Shown piece by piece: positions 1 through 9,213 of a DNA stretch of 64,000 nucleotides (position 1 is the stretch's first letter; every line of letters begins with the position of its first letter). This stretch comes from Tatumella morbirosei. Lineage in GTDB: Bacteria > Pseudomonadota > Gammaproteobacteria > Enterobacterales > Enterobacteriaceae. Both the position numbers and the translations under genes were made by a program. The stretch covers positions 1,795,868 through 1,859,867 of the forward strand of contig NZ_JPKR02000003.1 of NCBI RefSeq assembly GCF_000757425.2, written 5' to 3'. The notes below the pieces were generated by a model. The model did no database searches. It was not told the origin of the DNA and was given only the letters and a program-made list of their open reading frames with translations.

Positions 1-318
1 AGCCGCCAGTACTGCCGGACCATTGTCCGCATACCATTCACAGACCTGGGCACACTTATTCACTTCGGCACGCGCCTGAACAATAGGTTTTCCCATCTCC
101 AGCGTCATCATTTTCGCCAACGCTTCACTACGCTCCCGCAGGCGTGCCGCCAGCGCCCGCAGCACCTTAACACGGGTCTCCATCGGGGTGACGCGCCAGG
201 TTGCAAAGGCGCTGGCACTACGTTGCAGGCTGCTTTCGATAGCATCACTGCCCTGAAACGGGTAGCGAGCCAGTTCTTCACCGGTGGCAGGGTTGATAGA
301 CAAGGCATAATCAGTCAT
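1..318 (-). CDS. Aldehyde dehydrogenase, N-terminal part (Sad/YneI-like succinate-semialdehyde dehydrogenase)
   Basis: The gene reads leftward and runs off the window edge; the first 106 codons are visible, from ATG at 318. The translation opens with the INPATGEE segment typical of the ALDH family and contains EMGKP followed by ARAEVNKCAQVCEWYA. This resembles the start of E. coli YneI (Sad), the NAD-dependent succinate-semialdehyde dehydrogenase, more than that of GabD. The catalytic Cys and Glu lie beyond the edge, so substrate cannot be judged. It is transcribed divergently from the glycosyltransferase at 562, with about 240 bp between them. Family assignment is firm; the exact member is inferred. 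Confidence 0.8.
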   Translation of the reverse strand, partial: MTDYALSINPATGEELARYPFQGSDAIESSLQRSASAFATWRVTPMETRVKVLRALAARLRERSEALAKMMTLEMGKPIVQARAEVNKCAQVCEWYADNGPAVLAA

Positions 319-561
319 AAATAATCCTTACTGCGGGTTAAAAGGTAATGCGAATTACCATACGCCCCTCAGGAACTGTTTTAAAATGAATATTTATAAC
401 GAAGTTGATGACAATTTAAGAATAACATCTTATCCACTGAGCCCATTCAGAAAACAACACCCGCGATAGCCTTCGGTCATTGTCACACCAAAAGGTCAGA
501 AAAGTGTTATGATTCAGCTACAATTGAGCCCGTAAATAATACAGCTAACGAATTTAAGGCA

Positions 562-1320
562 ATGATAAAAATAACCGTCTGCGTGTTAACCTTCAACTCC
601 GCACGTACCCTGAACGACGTGCTTCCTCCGGTGCTTACCATCGCAGACCAGGTCATTGTGCTGGATTCCGGCAGCAGTGATCAGACTCTGGAAATCTGTC
701 GCAACCATGGCATTGAAGCCCATTACAGCCCGTATGAAATGCATGGCAAACAGATGAATAAAGCCATTGCGCTGGCCGAAAATGACTGGGTGTTTTGCCT
801 GGATAGCGACGAAATTCTTGATACACAGACACTGGATTTTATTAAACAGCTAAAATCTGCCTCAGATCAACCCGCGACAGATCAGGCCTGGCGTATCTCC
901 CGCTACTGGTATGTTTTAGGTAAACAGGTAAAAACCATTTATCCTGTCTCGTCCCCGGATTACCCGGTGAGGCTGTTTAACCGCACCGTCGCAGGTTTCA
1001 ATGACCGTCCGGTGGATGATGAAGTTGTCGGAGAAAAACAGAGTTCGGTCATCCCGGGTCATGTTCGCCATGATACTTTTTATTCACTGCACGAAATGTT
1101 CAGTAAGATGAACAGCTATACCACTCGGCTGATCAAACATCAGCGTATCCGTCCTTCATTGATACGTGGAATGTTCAGTGCCATTGGTGCCTTTTTTAAG
1201 TGGTATCTGCTTAATGGCAGTTGGCGTCTGGGGAAAGTGGGCTTTGCTACCGGAGTCTATGCCACCCTCTACAGTTTTATGAAATATTTTAAGGCCTGGT
1301 ATCAGCACAATAATAAATAA
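562..1320 (+). CDS. Family 2 glycosyltransferase, WaaE/KdtX-like
   Basis: A 252-residue GT-A fold glycosyltransferase. The N-terminal segment TVCVLTFNSA, the VLDSGSSDQT motif near residue 35 and CLDSDE near residue 75 give the nucleotide-sugar and metal-binding (DxD) signature of GT2. Length and motif layout fit the WaaE/KdtX group, which adds a glucose to the LPS inner core on the cytoplasmic face, but other GT2 enzymes share this layout. The C-terminal part has hydrophobic and basic stretches consistent with membrane association. The start ATG follows AAGGCA closely. It stands alone, with a 14-bp perfect hairpin directly after the stop, and no other LPS gene is nearby. The family is sure; the acceptor is not. 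Confidence 0.75.
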   Translation: MIKITVCVLTFNSARTLNDVLPPVLTIADQVIVLDSGSSDQTLEICRNHGIEAHYSPYEMHGKQMNKAIALAENDWVFCLDSDEILDTQTLDFIKQLKSASDQPATDQAWRISRYWYVLGKQVKTIYPVSSPDYPVRLFNRTVAGFNDRPVDDEVVGEKQSSVIPGHVRHDTFYSLHEMFSKMNSYTTRLIKHQRIRPSLIRGMFSAIGAFFKWYLLNGSWRLGKVGFATGVYATLYSFMKYFKAWYQHNNK

Positions 1321-1325
1321 TCGCC

Positions 1326-1360
1326 TTTCGTTCAGCCACTGACAACGTGGCTGAACGAAA
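1326..1360. terminator. Bidirectional terminator-like hairpin
   Basis: A perfect 14-bp stem, TTTCGTTCAGCCAC paired with GTGGCTGAACGAAA around a 7-base loop, lies between the converging ends of the glycosyltransferase and the MFS gene. There is no long T-tract on either side, so termination strength is uncertain. Confidence 0.6.
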
Positions 1361-1368
1361 TCGCCTGA

Positions 1369-2700
1369 TTAGTGAGGCTTTTGCTGTTCCCCTTCCTGCG
1401 CTGAATCAGCCGCTTCACTCCCGTTCTCTTCCTCTTCCGGCAGATTGACCATAGTATTCTGAATATCTTCTTCATCAATGGCCGGGTTCAGTGCTACCGC
1501 CAGCGGTGAACTCACCAGACCATCGGTTAATGGCACGTGCGGAACCTGATCTTCCTGGGTCACTTCCGGCAGGGAAGAACGCAGACGGGTCAGCCCGATA
1601 ATCACCGCGCAGCAGACCACGAAAAAGGCATACAGCATATTTCCCCCCAGCGGTTGCATCAAGGCACCGGTCAGCAAGGGACCGATACTGGCACCGATTC
1701 CATACGACATCAGCAAACAGGCTGTCAGCGAAACCCGACGTTCTGCAAGTATCCGGTCATTGGCCAGTGCTACCGCCAGAGGGTACAAAGCAAACTGCAT
1801 CATACTCGCGACAAACGCGATACCGGTGACCGGAGCAAAACCCAGATGCTTGAGTATTGCCAGCGGTAACGACGCCAGCAGGAAAATAATCGCCGTGAAA
1901 AACAGCAGCCGTTGTCGGTCATAGCGGTCTGACAGCCAGCTCAGGGGAAACTGAGTGACCAGCCCGGCAAAGATGGTGGCTGCCATAAAAATACCGGTCT
2001 GGGAAGTTGTCAACCCCATCTGACTGGCATACACCGGAGCCATCCCATAAAAAGCCCCGGTCACCATTCCCGTCAGCAGTGTAATCACCAGAATTCGTGG
2101 AATGGTCTTTAAGAAATAACTCAGTTCAAGCGGTGCCGGTGACATAGGATGAACTTTAGTCCGGGTGGTCAGCGCGATGGGAACCAGACACAGCGCAAAA
2201 CACAGAGCAACAATCAGTAACGGCAACATGCCAAAACCACTTTGCAGGGTGAGGATTATCTGCCCCGCAGACAATCCGAGATAAGTTGCGACCATGTACA
2301 GCCCGAAAATCACCCCTCGCTGGTTAGACTCTGCCTGATCATTCAGCCAGCTTTCCAGCACCATATACTGACTCATCATGCACAGCCCGATGATAAAACG
2401 CAGCACTATCCATACCGGAACATACGCGCTCATCCCATGGCCAATCACCGATGCAGTGATAATCCCCGCGCAGGCAACGTAAGCACGAATATGCCCTACC
2501 CTGGCTATCAGGTTATGCCCGACTTTACCCCCCACCACCAGCCCGATGTAATGAGCCGCAGTAATTAATCCAATCACCGTACCACTGACGCTTTCGTGGG
2601 CCAGCCGTAATGAGACGTAAGTCGTCAGTAAGCCTGAACCCAGTAACATCAGGAGAGTGGTGGTATACAAAGGCAGAAAGGTATTTAAAATTTTTTGCAT
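1369..2700 (-). CDS. MFS transporter, YcaD-like
   Basis: A 443-residue major facilitator protein with about 12 hydrophobic segments. It starts at ATG 2700, where a GGAGA ribosome site sits about 7 bases upstream; the frame is open further upstream but lacks a comparable site. The loop between helices 2 and 3 carries VGGKVGHNLIARVGHIRAY, a variant of the MFS A motif. VLESWLNDQ in helix 5 resembles the YcaD-type group of uncharacterised enterobacterial transporters. The last about 45 residues form an acidic hydrophilic tail (EEDIQ, EEEENG). Substrate cannot be inferred from sequence. It is transcribed in the same direction as betT upstream, but a 127-bp gap separates them. Confidence 0.75.
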   Translation of the reverse strand: MQKILNTFLPLYTTTLLMLLGSGLLTTYVSLRLAHESVSGTVIGLITAAHYIGLVVGGKVGHNLIARVGHIRAYVACAGIITASVIGHGMSAYVPVWIVLRFIIGLCMMSQYMVLESWLNDQAESNQRGVIFGLYMVATYLGLSAGQIILTLQSGFGMLPLLIVALCFALCLVPIALTTRTKVHPMSPAPLELSYFLKTIPRILVITLLTGMVTGAFYGMAPVYASQMGLTTSQTGIFMAATIFAGLVTQFPLSWLSDRYDRQRLLFFTAIIFLLASLPLAILKHLGFAPVTGIAFVASMMQFALYPLAVALANDRILAERRVSLTACLLMSYGIGASIGPLLTGALMQPLGGNMLYAFFVVCCAVIIGLTRLRSSLPEVTQEDQVPHVPLTDGLVSSPLAVALNPAIDEEDIQNTMVNLPEEEENGSEAADSAQEGEQQKPH

Positions 2701-2827
2701 TAAATCTCCGCGAGAGTTATTCACAGAATGAATGAATAACGCCCGGGAACAGAGGACCACCGACCTGAACAGTCGCTCTGTTGGTCAGTCCGATACAGAG
2801 CATCCTTGCCCTGCGCTTCCATCATCC

Positions 2828-4858
2828 TTACAGGTGTGGAAAATTGATATGATTCCCGGGCGCTTCCCGATGTAAATGAATAAAGTTCAGGTGACGCTCA
2901 TATTGATCAAGGATATCTATGATCACCTGCTCTTTACTGTAGTCCATCAAATCGTTCCCCTGGCTACCTTCGACTAAAAAAGTTTCCAGTCGGTAGTAGG
3001 TCGACTTGCCACTTCTGGCCCGGTATGTGAAACCAGGAATCGAGTATTTCTGTGGCCAAATCTGATAAACAAAGTTTTGCTCCTCTCCCAGATTGACCGT
3101 CAACGCCAGATGCCCCAGGTCCTGGTCTGCCTCGGCTGGCAGATTTTCCAGTTGCACCTGAGCTCCACGATATTCGAGCTCCTTTGCCACTTCCTGCATC
3201 GCAGGAAAACAGGTGTTATCCAGCATGGCACGGGTATAGGTCGTCCCCGGATAGTTCATCAGCCGTGAAAGACGTTTTTTCCAGCTCAGACGGTCATTGG
3301 CTGTCGCCAGGTAAGGTGCCGTATCCCGGCTGGCACTGACCCGACGATAATCCTCAACTTTCAGTGATTTATACAGTCCGGCCATCACGAAGAACATCAC
3401 AAAACTAAACGGCAGCCCCATAATCACTGTGGTGCTTTGCAGTGCCGACACACCGTTAGTCATCAGCATGCCGAGTGTCAGTACACCGATCGCTATCGAC
3501 CAGAAGATACGAATCCAGTTCGGGGCATCGCTGTTAATATCTTTAAGTCGTGAGGTGAAATTCCCCAGCACCAGGGCACCGGAATCCGCAGATGTCACAT
3601 AAAAAAGCAGACCTGTGATCGTGGCGACAGAAGCGCTGAAGGTGAAGGCCGGATACTGAGCCAGCAGATTATAGAAACCTCGTTCAGGGTGAGCCATAAC
3701 ATCCGCGGCAAAGGCAGCATTGCCATGGATAATCTGATACAGCGCCGCATTCCCAAAGACTGACAGCCATAACAATGTGAAGGCAAACGGGATAATCAGC
3801 GTACCCAATACAAATTCGCGAATCGTTCTGCCACGGGAAATACGAGCCAGAAACAAACCGACAAACGGCGACCAGGCTACCCACCAGGCCCAGAAAAACA
3901 GCGTCCAGTTATTCATCCACTCGGTCGGGCGGTCGAAAGCAAAGGTGTTTAATGTCATCCCCATAAAGCGATTAATGTAATCACCTACATTCAGTACCAG
4001 GGCATTCAGCAGAAACTCCGTATTACCGAAAAACAGCACGAAAATAATCAGCCCCAATGCCAGCAAGACATTGAGTTCAGACAGCATACGGATTCCTTTA
4101 TCCACCCCCGAGGTGACCGAGATGGTAGCAATCACCACCGACAAGACAATCAGTGCCGCTTTGGCGCTGAGACTGTCAGGGATATGGAACAACACACTCA
4201 GACCATAGTTGAGCTGAACCACACCAATTCCCAGCGTAGTCGCAATACCAAAGATAGTCCCAATGACCGCAGCAATATCGACAGTATGACCAATCGGACC
4301 GTTAATTCGTTTCCCGAAAATCGGATACAGCGCAGATCGTATCGTCAGAGGCAGGTTATAACGGTAACTGAAGTACCCCAGGGCAATCCCCATCAGCGCA
4401 TACATCGACCAGCCCGTCATTCCGTAATGGAAGAGTGTCCAGACCATGGCCTGGCGGGCGGCTTCCGTTGTTTGCCCTGCGCCTTCCGGGGGCTGCATAA
4501 ATTGAGTGACCGGCTCAGCCACAGAGAAGAACATTAAATCAATACCGATGCCGGCGGCAAACAACATAGCCGCCCAACTGAGTAAGCTGAACTCTGGTTT
4601 AGACTGTTCCGGCCCCAGTTTAATCGCCCCAAAACGGGAGACTGCCATGAATAAAACAAAAACAATGTACAACGTCGCCGCCAGCATGTAATACCAGCCA
4701 AAGGTGGCCGATACCCAGTCCATAACGCTTTGAATGATTCTGGCTGAGGTTTCGCTGTAAAAGAAAGTCATCAGGGAAAACAACAAAATCAGCCCCGCGG
4801 CGGTGTAGAACACCACAGGGTTGACTTTGTCTTTTTCACTGGCAGGTGGGTGAATCAT
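2828..4858 (-). CDS. betT: High-affinity choline transporter BetT (BCCT family)
   Basis: A 676-residue betaine/choline/carnitine transporter, close to the 677 residues of E. coli BetT. It carries about 12 membrane segments in residues 15-500, including GWSMYALMG and the Trp-rich WTLFFWAWWVAWSPFVG segment that forms the quaternary-amine site in this family. A long cytoplasmic C-terminal domain (from about residue 510) is the part known to tune BetT to osmotic stress. It imports choline with the proton motive force for oxidation by BetA and BetB. The start ATG follows AGAGG. It is divergent from betI-betB-betA and shares their operator region. Confidence 0.95.
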   Translation of the reverse strand: MIHPPASEKDKVNPVVFYTAAGLILLFSLMTFFYSETSARIIQSVMDWVSATFGWYYMLAATLYIVFVLFMAVSRFGAIKLGPEQSKPEFSLLSWAAMLFAAGIGIDLMFFSVAEPVTQFMQPPEGAGQTTEAARQAMVWTLFHYGMTGWSMYALMGIALGYFSYRYNLPLTIRSALYPIFGKRINGPIGHTVDIAAVIGTIFGIATTLGIGVVQLNYGLSVLFHIPDSLSAKAALIVLSVVIATISVTSGVDKGIRMLSELNVLLALGLIIFVLFFGNTEFLLNALVLNVGDYINRFMGMTLNTFAFDRPTEWMNNWTLFFWAWWVAWSPFVGLFLARISRGRTIREFVLGTLIIPFAFTLLWLSVFGNAALYQIIHGNAAFAADVMAHPERGFYNLLAQYPAFTFSASVATITGLLFYVTSADSGALVLGNFTSRLKDINSDAPNWIRIFWSIAIGVLTLGMLMTNGVSALQSTTVIMGLPFSFVMFFVMAGLYKSLKVEDYRRVSASRDTAPYLATANDRLSWKKRLSRLMNYPGTTYTRAMLDNTCFPAMQEVAKELEYRGAQVQLENLPAEADQDLGHLALTVNLGEEQNFVYQIWPQKYSIPGFTYRARSGKSTYYRLETFLVEGSQGNDLMDYSKEQVIIDILDQYERHLNFIHLHREAPGNHINFPHL

Positions 4859-5058
4859 GAATTACCTCTGATTAGTTCTTTAAAAAAACAACACCGTGAC
4901 AGCTCCCTGTCCGGTATCCCCCCGATAAGAATAAGCATCCCCACAGAGGGTGATGGTGATTTTGTTATTTATTACAAAAACTTAATGTAAAACCACATCA
5001 ATTCCCCGAACTAAAATCCAGCACGGGGAATGCCAAGCATAGCAATTCTCTTTTTTAT

Positions 5059-5072
5059 ATTGAACATTCAAT
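5059..5072. promoter_or_regulatory. BetI-type operator palindrome
   Basis: ATTGAA-CA-TTCAAT is an inverted repeat with perfect 6-bp arms, about 50 bp upstream of betI and inside the 261-bp betT/betI divergent region. BetI of E. coli binds a palindromic site of this kind between the same two genes and is released by choline. The site is visible in the sequence; binding is inferred. Confidence 0.7.
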
Positions 5073-5119
5073 CAAAAAAGTTTTAATAGTTTATACCTTA
5101 GTGTCGGGGAGTCACCAGT

Positions 5120-5725
5120 ATGCCTAAAGTAGGTATGCAGCCCATTCGTCGGCGTCAGCTTATTGATGCCACGCTGGAAACAATCAATGAAGTTGGTTTG
5201 CATTACGCCACGATTGCGCAGATTGCAAAGCGTGCGGGGGTATCCACAGGGATCATCAGTCACTATTTTGGTGACAAGAATGGATTGCTGGAAGCAACAA
5301 TGCGTGACATTACCACGCAGTTACGCACCGCCATTCTCAGCCGTTTGAAACGGCTGCCCGCGACTGAGACACGGGCGCGTCTGGAGGCGATTGTTGACGG
5401 GAATTTTGATGAAACTCAATTGCACACCGCAGCCATGAAAGCCTGGCTGGACTTCTGGGCCAGTAGTATGCATCACCCTATGCTTAACCGGTTGCAGGTG
5501 GTCAGTAGCCGGCGGCTACTCTCAACACTGATTGCTGAATTTCGCCGCGAACTGCCCCGCGACCAGGCAAGAATTGCCGGCTATGGGTTATCAGCACTTA
5601 TTGACGGGTTGTGGCTGCGGGCTGCGCTGAGCGGTCAGCCCTTTGACTCCGGACTGGCGAAAACGCTGACCACCCGGTTCATTTGTCAGCAACTGACAAA
5701 CACCCAATTAGATGACGGAGAATAA
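5120..5725 (+). CDS. betI: Transcriptional repressor BetI (TetR family)
   Basis: A 201-residue TetR-type repressor that responds to choline and controls the bet genes. Residues about 10-55 hold the DNA-binding HTH ([20 protein letters not shown]), where GIISHYF matches the recognition helix of E. coli BetI. The rest is the ligand-binding helical domain, including the [12 protein letters not shown] segment. It is first in the betI-betB-betA operon: its TAA lies three bases before the betB ATG. The palindrome at 5059-5072 is its likely binding site, so it probably autoregulates and also controls betT. Confidence 0.95.
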   Translation: MPKVGMQPIRRRQLIDATLETINEVGLHYATIAQIAKRAGVSTGIISHYFGDKNGLLEATMRDITTQLRTAILSRLKRLPATETRARLEAIVDGNFDETQLHTAAMKAWLDFWASSMHHPMLNRLQVVSSRRLLSTLIAEFRRELPRDQARIAGYGLSALIDGLWLRAALSGQPFDSGLAKTLTTRFICQQLTNTQLDDGE

Positions 5726-5728
5726 ACC

Positions 5729-7201
5729 ATGTCACGATTTGCAGAACAGTTTCTGTACATTGACGGAGCGAGAGTGCCCGCACAGAGTGGGTTTACATTT
5801 CAGACGGTAAACCCCGCGAATGGTGAAATCCTCGCCGATGTCCATGAAGCCGGTCAGCAAGATGTTGATCTGGCCGTTGAATCCGCCCGTAAAGGACAAA
5901 AAATCTGGGCAGCTCTGACAGCAATGGAGCGTTCACGTATTCTGCGAAAGGCCGTCGACTTATTGCGTGCAAGAAACGATGAGCTGGCGCTGCTGGAAAC
6001 CCTGGATACCGGTAAACCCCTGAGCGAGACGACGTCAGTGGATATTGTCACCGGTGCCGATGTGCTGGAGTACTACGCAGGACTGGCGACCAGCCTGGAA
6101 GGACAGCAAATCCCGCTACGGGAAAGTTCATTTGCCTATACCCGTCGCGAACCGCTTGGGGTCGTCGCCGGTATCGGTGCATGGAACTATCCGATACAGA
6201 TAGCCCTGTGGAAATCAGCCCCGGCACTGGCAGCCGGTAATGCCATGATTTTTAAACCCAGTGAAGTCACCCCGTTGACTGCTCTGGTACTGGCAGAAAT
6301 CTATAGCGAAGCCGGAGTTCCTGACGGTGTATTTAATGTCCTGCCAGGCCGCGGCGCGGTTACGGGCCAGGCCCTGACCGAACATCCCGGAATCGACAAA
6401 GTCTCTTTCACCGGAGGTGTGGTCAGCGGGCGTAAAGTCATGGCGACGGCCGGAGGCTCTACCCTCAAAGAGGTCACCATGGAACTGGGAGGGAAATCAC
6501 CACTGATCATTTGTGAGGATGCCTGCCTGGACCTGGCTGCCGATATTGCCATGATGGCTAATTTTTATAGCTCCGGACAGGTCTGTACCAACGGAACACG
6601 GGTCTTTGTTCCCACGGAACTGAAGAGCGATTTTGAGGAAAAAATCATCGCCAGGGTCGCTCGCATCCGTGCAGGATCACCGGAAGATGCTGATACCAAC
6701 TTTGGTCCGCTGGTCAGTTTCTCTCATCGCGAGAATGTCATGCGTTATATCCGCTCCGGTATCAACCAGGGTGCCAGACTGTTGGCCGGGGGACATGAAT
6801 TAAGCGGTGCTGACTTTGAAAATGGCGCCTGGGTTGCACCGACGGTGTTTACTGACTGCCATGACGATATGGAGATAGTCCGGGAAGAGATCTTTGGCCC
6901 TGTGATGTCGATTTTAAGTTATGACAACGAACAGGAGGTCATCCGTCGTGCCAATGCTACCGATTTTGGTCTGGCCGCCGGTGTCGTTACCCCTTCAATA
7001 AACCTCGCTCACCGGATAATCCACCAACTGGAAGCGGGAATATGCTGGATAAATACCTGGGGAGAATCACCTGCAGAGATGCCGGTGGGTGGCTACAAAC
7101 ATTCAGGAATTGGCCGCGAAAATGGCCAGATGACGTTGCAAAGTTACACCCGGGTAAAATCTGTTCAGGTCGAACTGGAAACATTTCAGTCCGTATTTTA
7201 A
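5729..7201 (+). CDS. betB: Betaine aldehyde dehydrogenase BetB
   Basis: At 490 residues it equals the length of E. coli BetB. It oxidises betaine aldehyde to glycine betaine with NAD(P)+. The catalytic Cys286 lies in [13 protein letters not shown] and the general base Glu252 in MELGGKSP; the Rossmann region carries FTGGVVSGR. It is in an operon between betI (3-bp gap) and betA (22-bp gap), so both oxidation steps are made together. Its product is an osmoprotectant. Nothing is missing. Confidence 0.97.
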   Translation: MSRFAEQFLYIDGARVPAQSGFTFQTVNPANGEILADVHEAGQQDVDLAVESARKGQKIWAALTAMERSRILRKAVDLLRARNDELALLETLDTGKPLSETTSVDIVTGADVLEYYAGLATSLEGQQIPLRESSFAYTRREPLGVVAGIGAWNYPIQIALWKSAPALAAGNAMIFKPSEVTPLTALVLAEIYSEAGVPDGVFNVLPGRGAVTGQALTEHPGIDKVSFTGGVVSGRKVMATAGGSTLKEVTMELGGKSPLIICEDACLDLAADIAMMANFYSSGQVCTNGTRVFVPTELKSDFEEKIIARVARIRAGSPEDADTNFGPLVSFSHRENVMRYIRSGINQGARLLAGGHELSGADFENGAWVAPTVFTDCHDDMEIVREEIFGPVMSILSYDNEQEVIRRANATDFGLAAGVVTPSINLAHRIIHQLEAGICWINTWGESPAEMPVGGYKHSGIGRENGQMTLQSYTRVKSVQVELETFQSVF

Positions 7202-7223
7202 ACATTTAACCTGAGGAGTATCG

Positions 7224-8903
7224 ATGGAATTTGATTATATCATTATCGGTGCCGGCTCCGCCGGCAACGTGCTGGCCACCCGACTAACTGAAGACAAAGA
7301 GGTCAGCGTACTGTTACTGGAAGCCGGTGGACCAGACTACCGTGCCGATTTCAGAACCCAGATGCCTGCTGCGCTGGCTTACCCGCTACAGGGAAAACGC
7401 TATAACTGGGCTTACGAAACCGACCCGGAACCCCATATGAATAACCGCCGGATGGAATGTGGCCGCGGCAAAGGACTGGGCGGATCATCACTGATCAACG
7501 GCATGTGCTATATCCGTGGTAATGCAATGGACCTGGATAACTGGTCCCGGGCACCGGGTCTGGAAAACTGGAGTTACGCGGATTGCCTGCCCTATTATCG
7601 TAAAGCAGAAAACCGCGACAGCGGCGCAAATGACTACCACGGTGCAGATGGCCCTGTCTGTGTCAGTACGCCAAAAGACGGCAATAATCCGTTGTTCAGT
7701 GCCATGGTAGAAGCCGGAGTACAGGCCGGATATCCACGCACCGATGATCTGAACGGTTACCAGCAGGAGGGTTTTGGTCCCATGGACAGAACCGTGACTC
7801 CTCATGGCCGACGTTCCAGCACCGCACGCGGTTACCTGGACCTGGCAAAATCCCGCACTAATCTGACCATTGTCACCCACGCCACCACTGACCGGATAGT
7901 ATTTAACGGCAAACGGGCGGTCGCTGTCGAATACCTGCGCGGAAAACAGGCGACTCCGGTGCTGGCCTCTGCCCGTAAAGAAGTTCTGCTGTGTGCCGGT
8001 GCAATTGCATCACCACAAATATTGCAGCGCTCAGGCGTCGGCCCGGCATCCTTATTGCAGAAATTTTCAATTCCGCTGGTGCATGACCTGCCAGGTGTCG
8101 GAGAAAATTTGCAGGATCATCTGGAAATGTATCTGCAATACGAATGTAAGCAACCCGTATCTCTTTACCCGGCGCTGCAGTTGAAAAATCAGCCTAAAAT
8201 CGGGGTAGAGTGGTTGTTGAAAGGTAGCGGTGTTGGTGCCAGTAACCAGTTTGAAGCGGGCGGTTTTATCCGTAGCCGTAAAGAGTTTGACTGGCCGAAT
8301 ATTCAGTATCACTTTTTACCGGTGGCGATAAATTATAACGGCACCAATGCAATTGAAGCACATGGTTTCCAATGCCATGTCGGTTCGATGCGTTCGCCAA
8401 GCCGTGGCAGAGTACAACTGAGATCACGCAATCCGCATCAGCATCCGTCAATACTGTTTAACTACATGTCCCATGAACAGGATTGGCAGGAATTCCGCGA
8501 CTGTATTCGTCTGACTCGCGAGATTATTAATCAGCCGGCACTCGATGAATTCCGTGGCAAAGAACTGAGTCCGGGTATGGATTGCCAGAGCGACGAACAG
8601 TTGGATGAATTTGTGCGTAATCACGCCGAAACGGCTTATCATCCCTGTGGTACCTGTAAAATGGGTACTGATGAGATGGCAGTGGTGGATGCCGAAGGAC
8701 GCGTTCATGGATTACAGGGCTTACGGGTGGTCGATGCCTCGATTATGCCGGAAATCATCACCGGTAATCTGAATGCGACCACCATTATGATCGCGGAAAA
8801 ACTGGCGGACCGCATTCGTGGCCAACAGCCTTTGCCCCGCAGCACCGCAGGTTATTACGTGGCGGGGGATAACCCGGTCAGAAACGCCCCCCTTCGCAAA
8901 TAA
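7224..8903 (+). CDS. betA: Choline dehydrogenase BetA (GMC oxidoreductase)
   Basis: A 559-residue FAD flavoprotein of the glucose-methanol-choline family; E. coli BetA has 556. It oxidises choline to betaine aldehyde at the inner membrane. The N-terminal dinucleotide motif [15 protein letters not shown], the GMC signature [18 protein letters not shown] near residue 90, and the C-terminal catalytic His473 in [10 protein letters not shown] are all present. An AGGAG ribosome site precedes the ATG. It is the last gene of betIBA. A 15-bp perfect hairpin follows 28 bp after the stop. Confidence 0.96.
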   Translation: MEFDYIIIGAGSAGNVLATRLTEDKEVSVLLLEAGGPDYRADFRTQMPAALAYPLQGKRYNWAYETDPEPHMNNRRMECGRGKGLGGSSLINGMCYIRGNAMDLDNWSRAPGLENWSYADCLPYYRKAENRDSGANDYHGADGPVCVSTPKDGNNPLFSAMVEAGVQAGYPRTDDLNGYQQEGFGPMDRTVTPHGRRSSTARGYLDLAKSRTNLTIVTHATTDRIVFNGKRAVAVEYLRGKQATPVLASARKEVLLCAGAIASPQILQRSGVGPASLLQKFSIPLVHDLPGVGENLQDHLEMYLQYECKQPVSLYPALQLKNQPKIGVEWLLKGSGVGASNQFEAGGFIRSRKEFDWPNIQYHFLPVAINYNGTNAIEAHGFQCHVGSMRSPSRGRVQLRSRNPHQHPSILFNYMSHEQDWQEFRDCIRLTREIINQPALDEFRGKELSPGMDCQSDEQLDEFVRNHAETAYHPCGTCKMGTDEMAVVDAEGRVHGLQGLRVVDASIMPEIITGNLNATTIMIAEKLADRIRGQQPLPRSTAGYYVAGDNPVRNAPLRK

Positions 8904-8931
8904 TCATGTTCTTTTCACGACCTTAACATTA

Positions 8932-8968
8932 TCCGGAGTAAAACAGCCATCGTCTGTTTTACTCCGGA
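8932..8968. terminator. Hairpin after betA
   Basis: A perfect 15-bp inverted repeat, TCCGGAGTAAAACAG and its complement around a 7-base loop, sits 28 bp past betA. It has no T-tract, so it may stabilise the mRNA 3' end or act as a weak terminator. The remaining sequence to 9170 holds no gene I can support. Confidence 0.55.
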
Positions 8969-9170
8969 CAAAACCACTGTTAACGCCCCAGCCAGCGATA
9001 ATTTTTAACATACTGATTCCTTAGCCATTCTCACCGACCTGTTAAACTCAACTCCTCTGCCATCGCCAGATAAACATCCCACATAAAACTTACACCCGCT
9101 GTTGCCTGAAAATAATTACTTACAAACTCTTTACCAAATGTTGAAAAAAAACAATAATACGAATGAACAT

Positions 9171-9189
9171 GATAACAATTCTCATTACT
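9171..9189. promoter_or_regulatory. Fur box upstream of fiu
   Basis: GATAACAATTCTCATTACT matches the 19-bp Fur consensus at about 13 positions, with an intact GATAA left half and TCATTA right half. It lies 25 bp before the proposed start of the siderophore receptor, as expected for iron repression. Confidence 0.7.
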
Positions 9190-9213
9190 TATGGGCATTA
9201 TAAGGATAATCCG

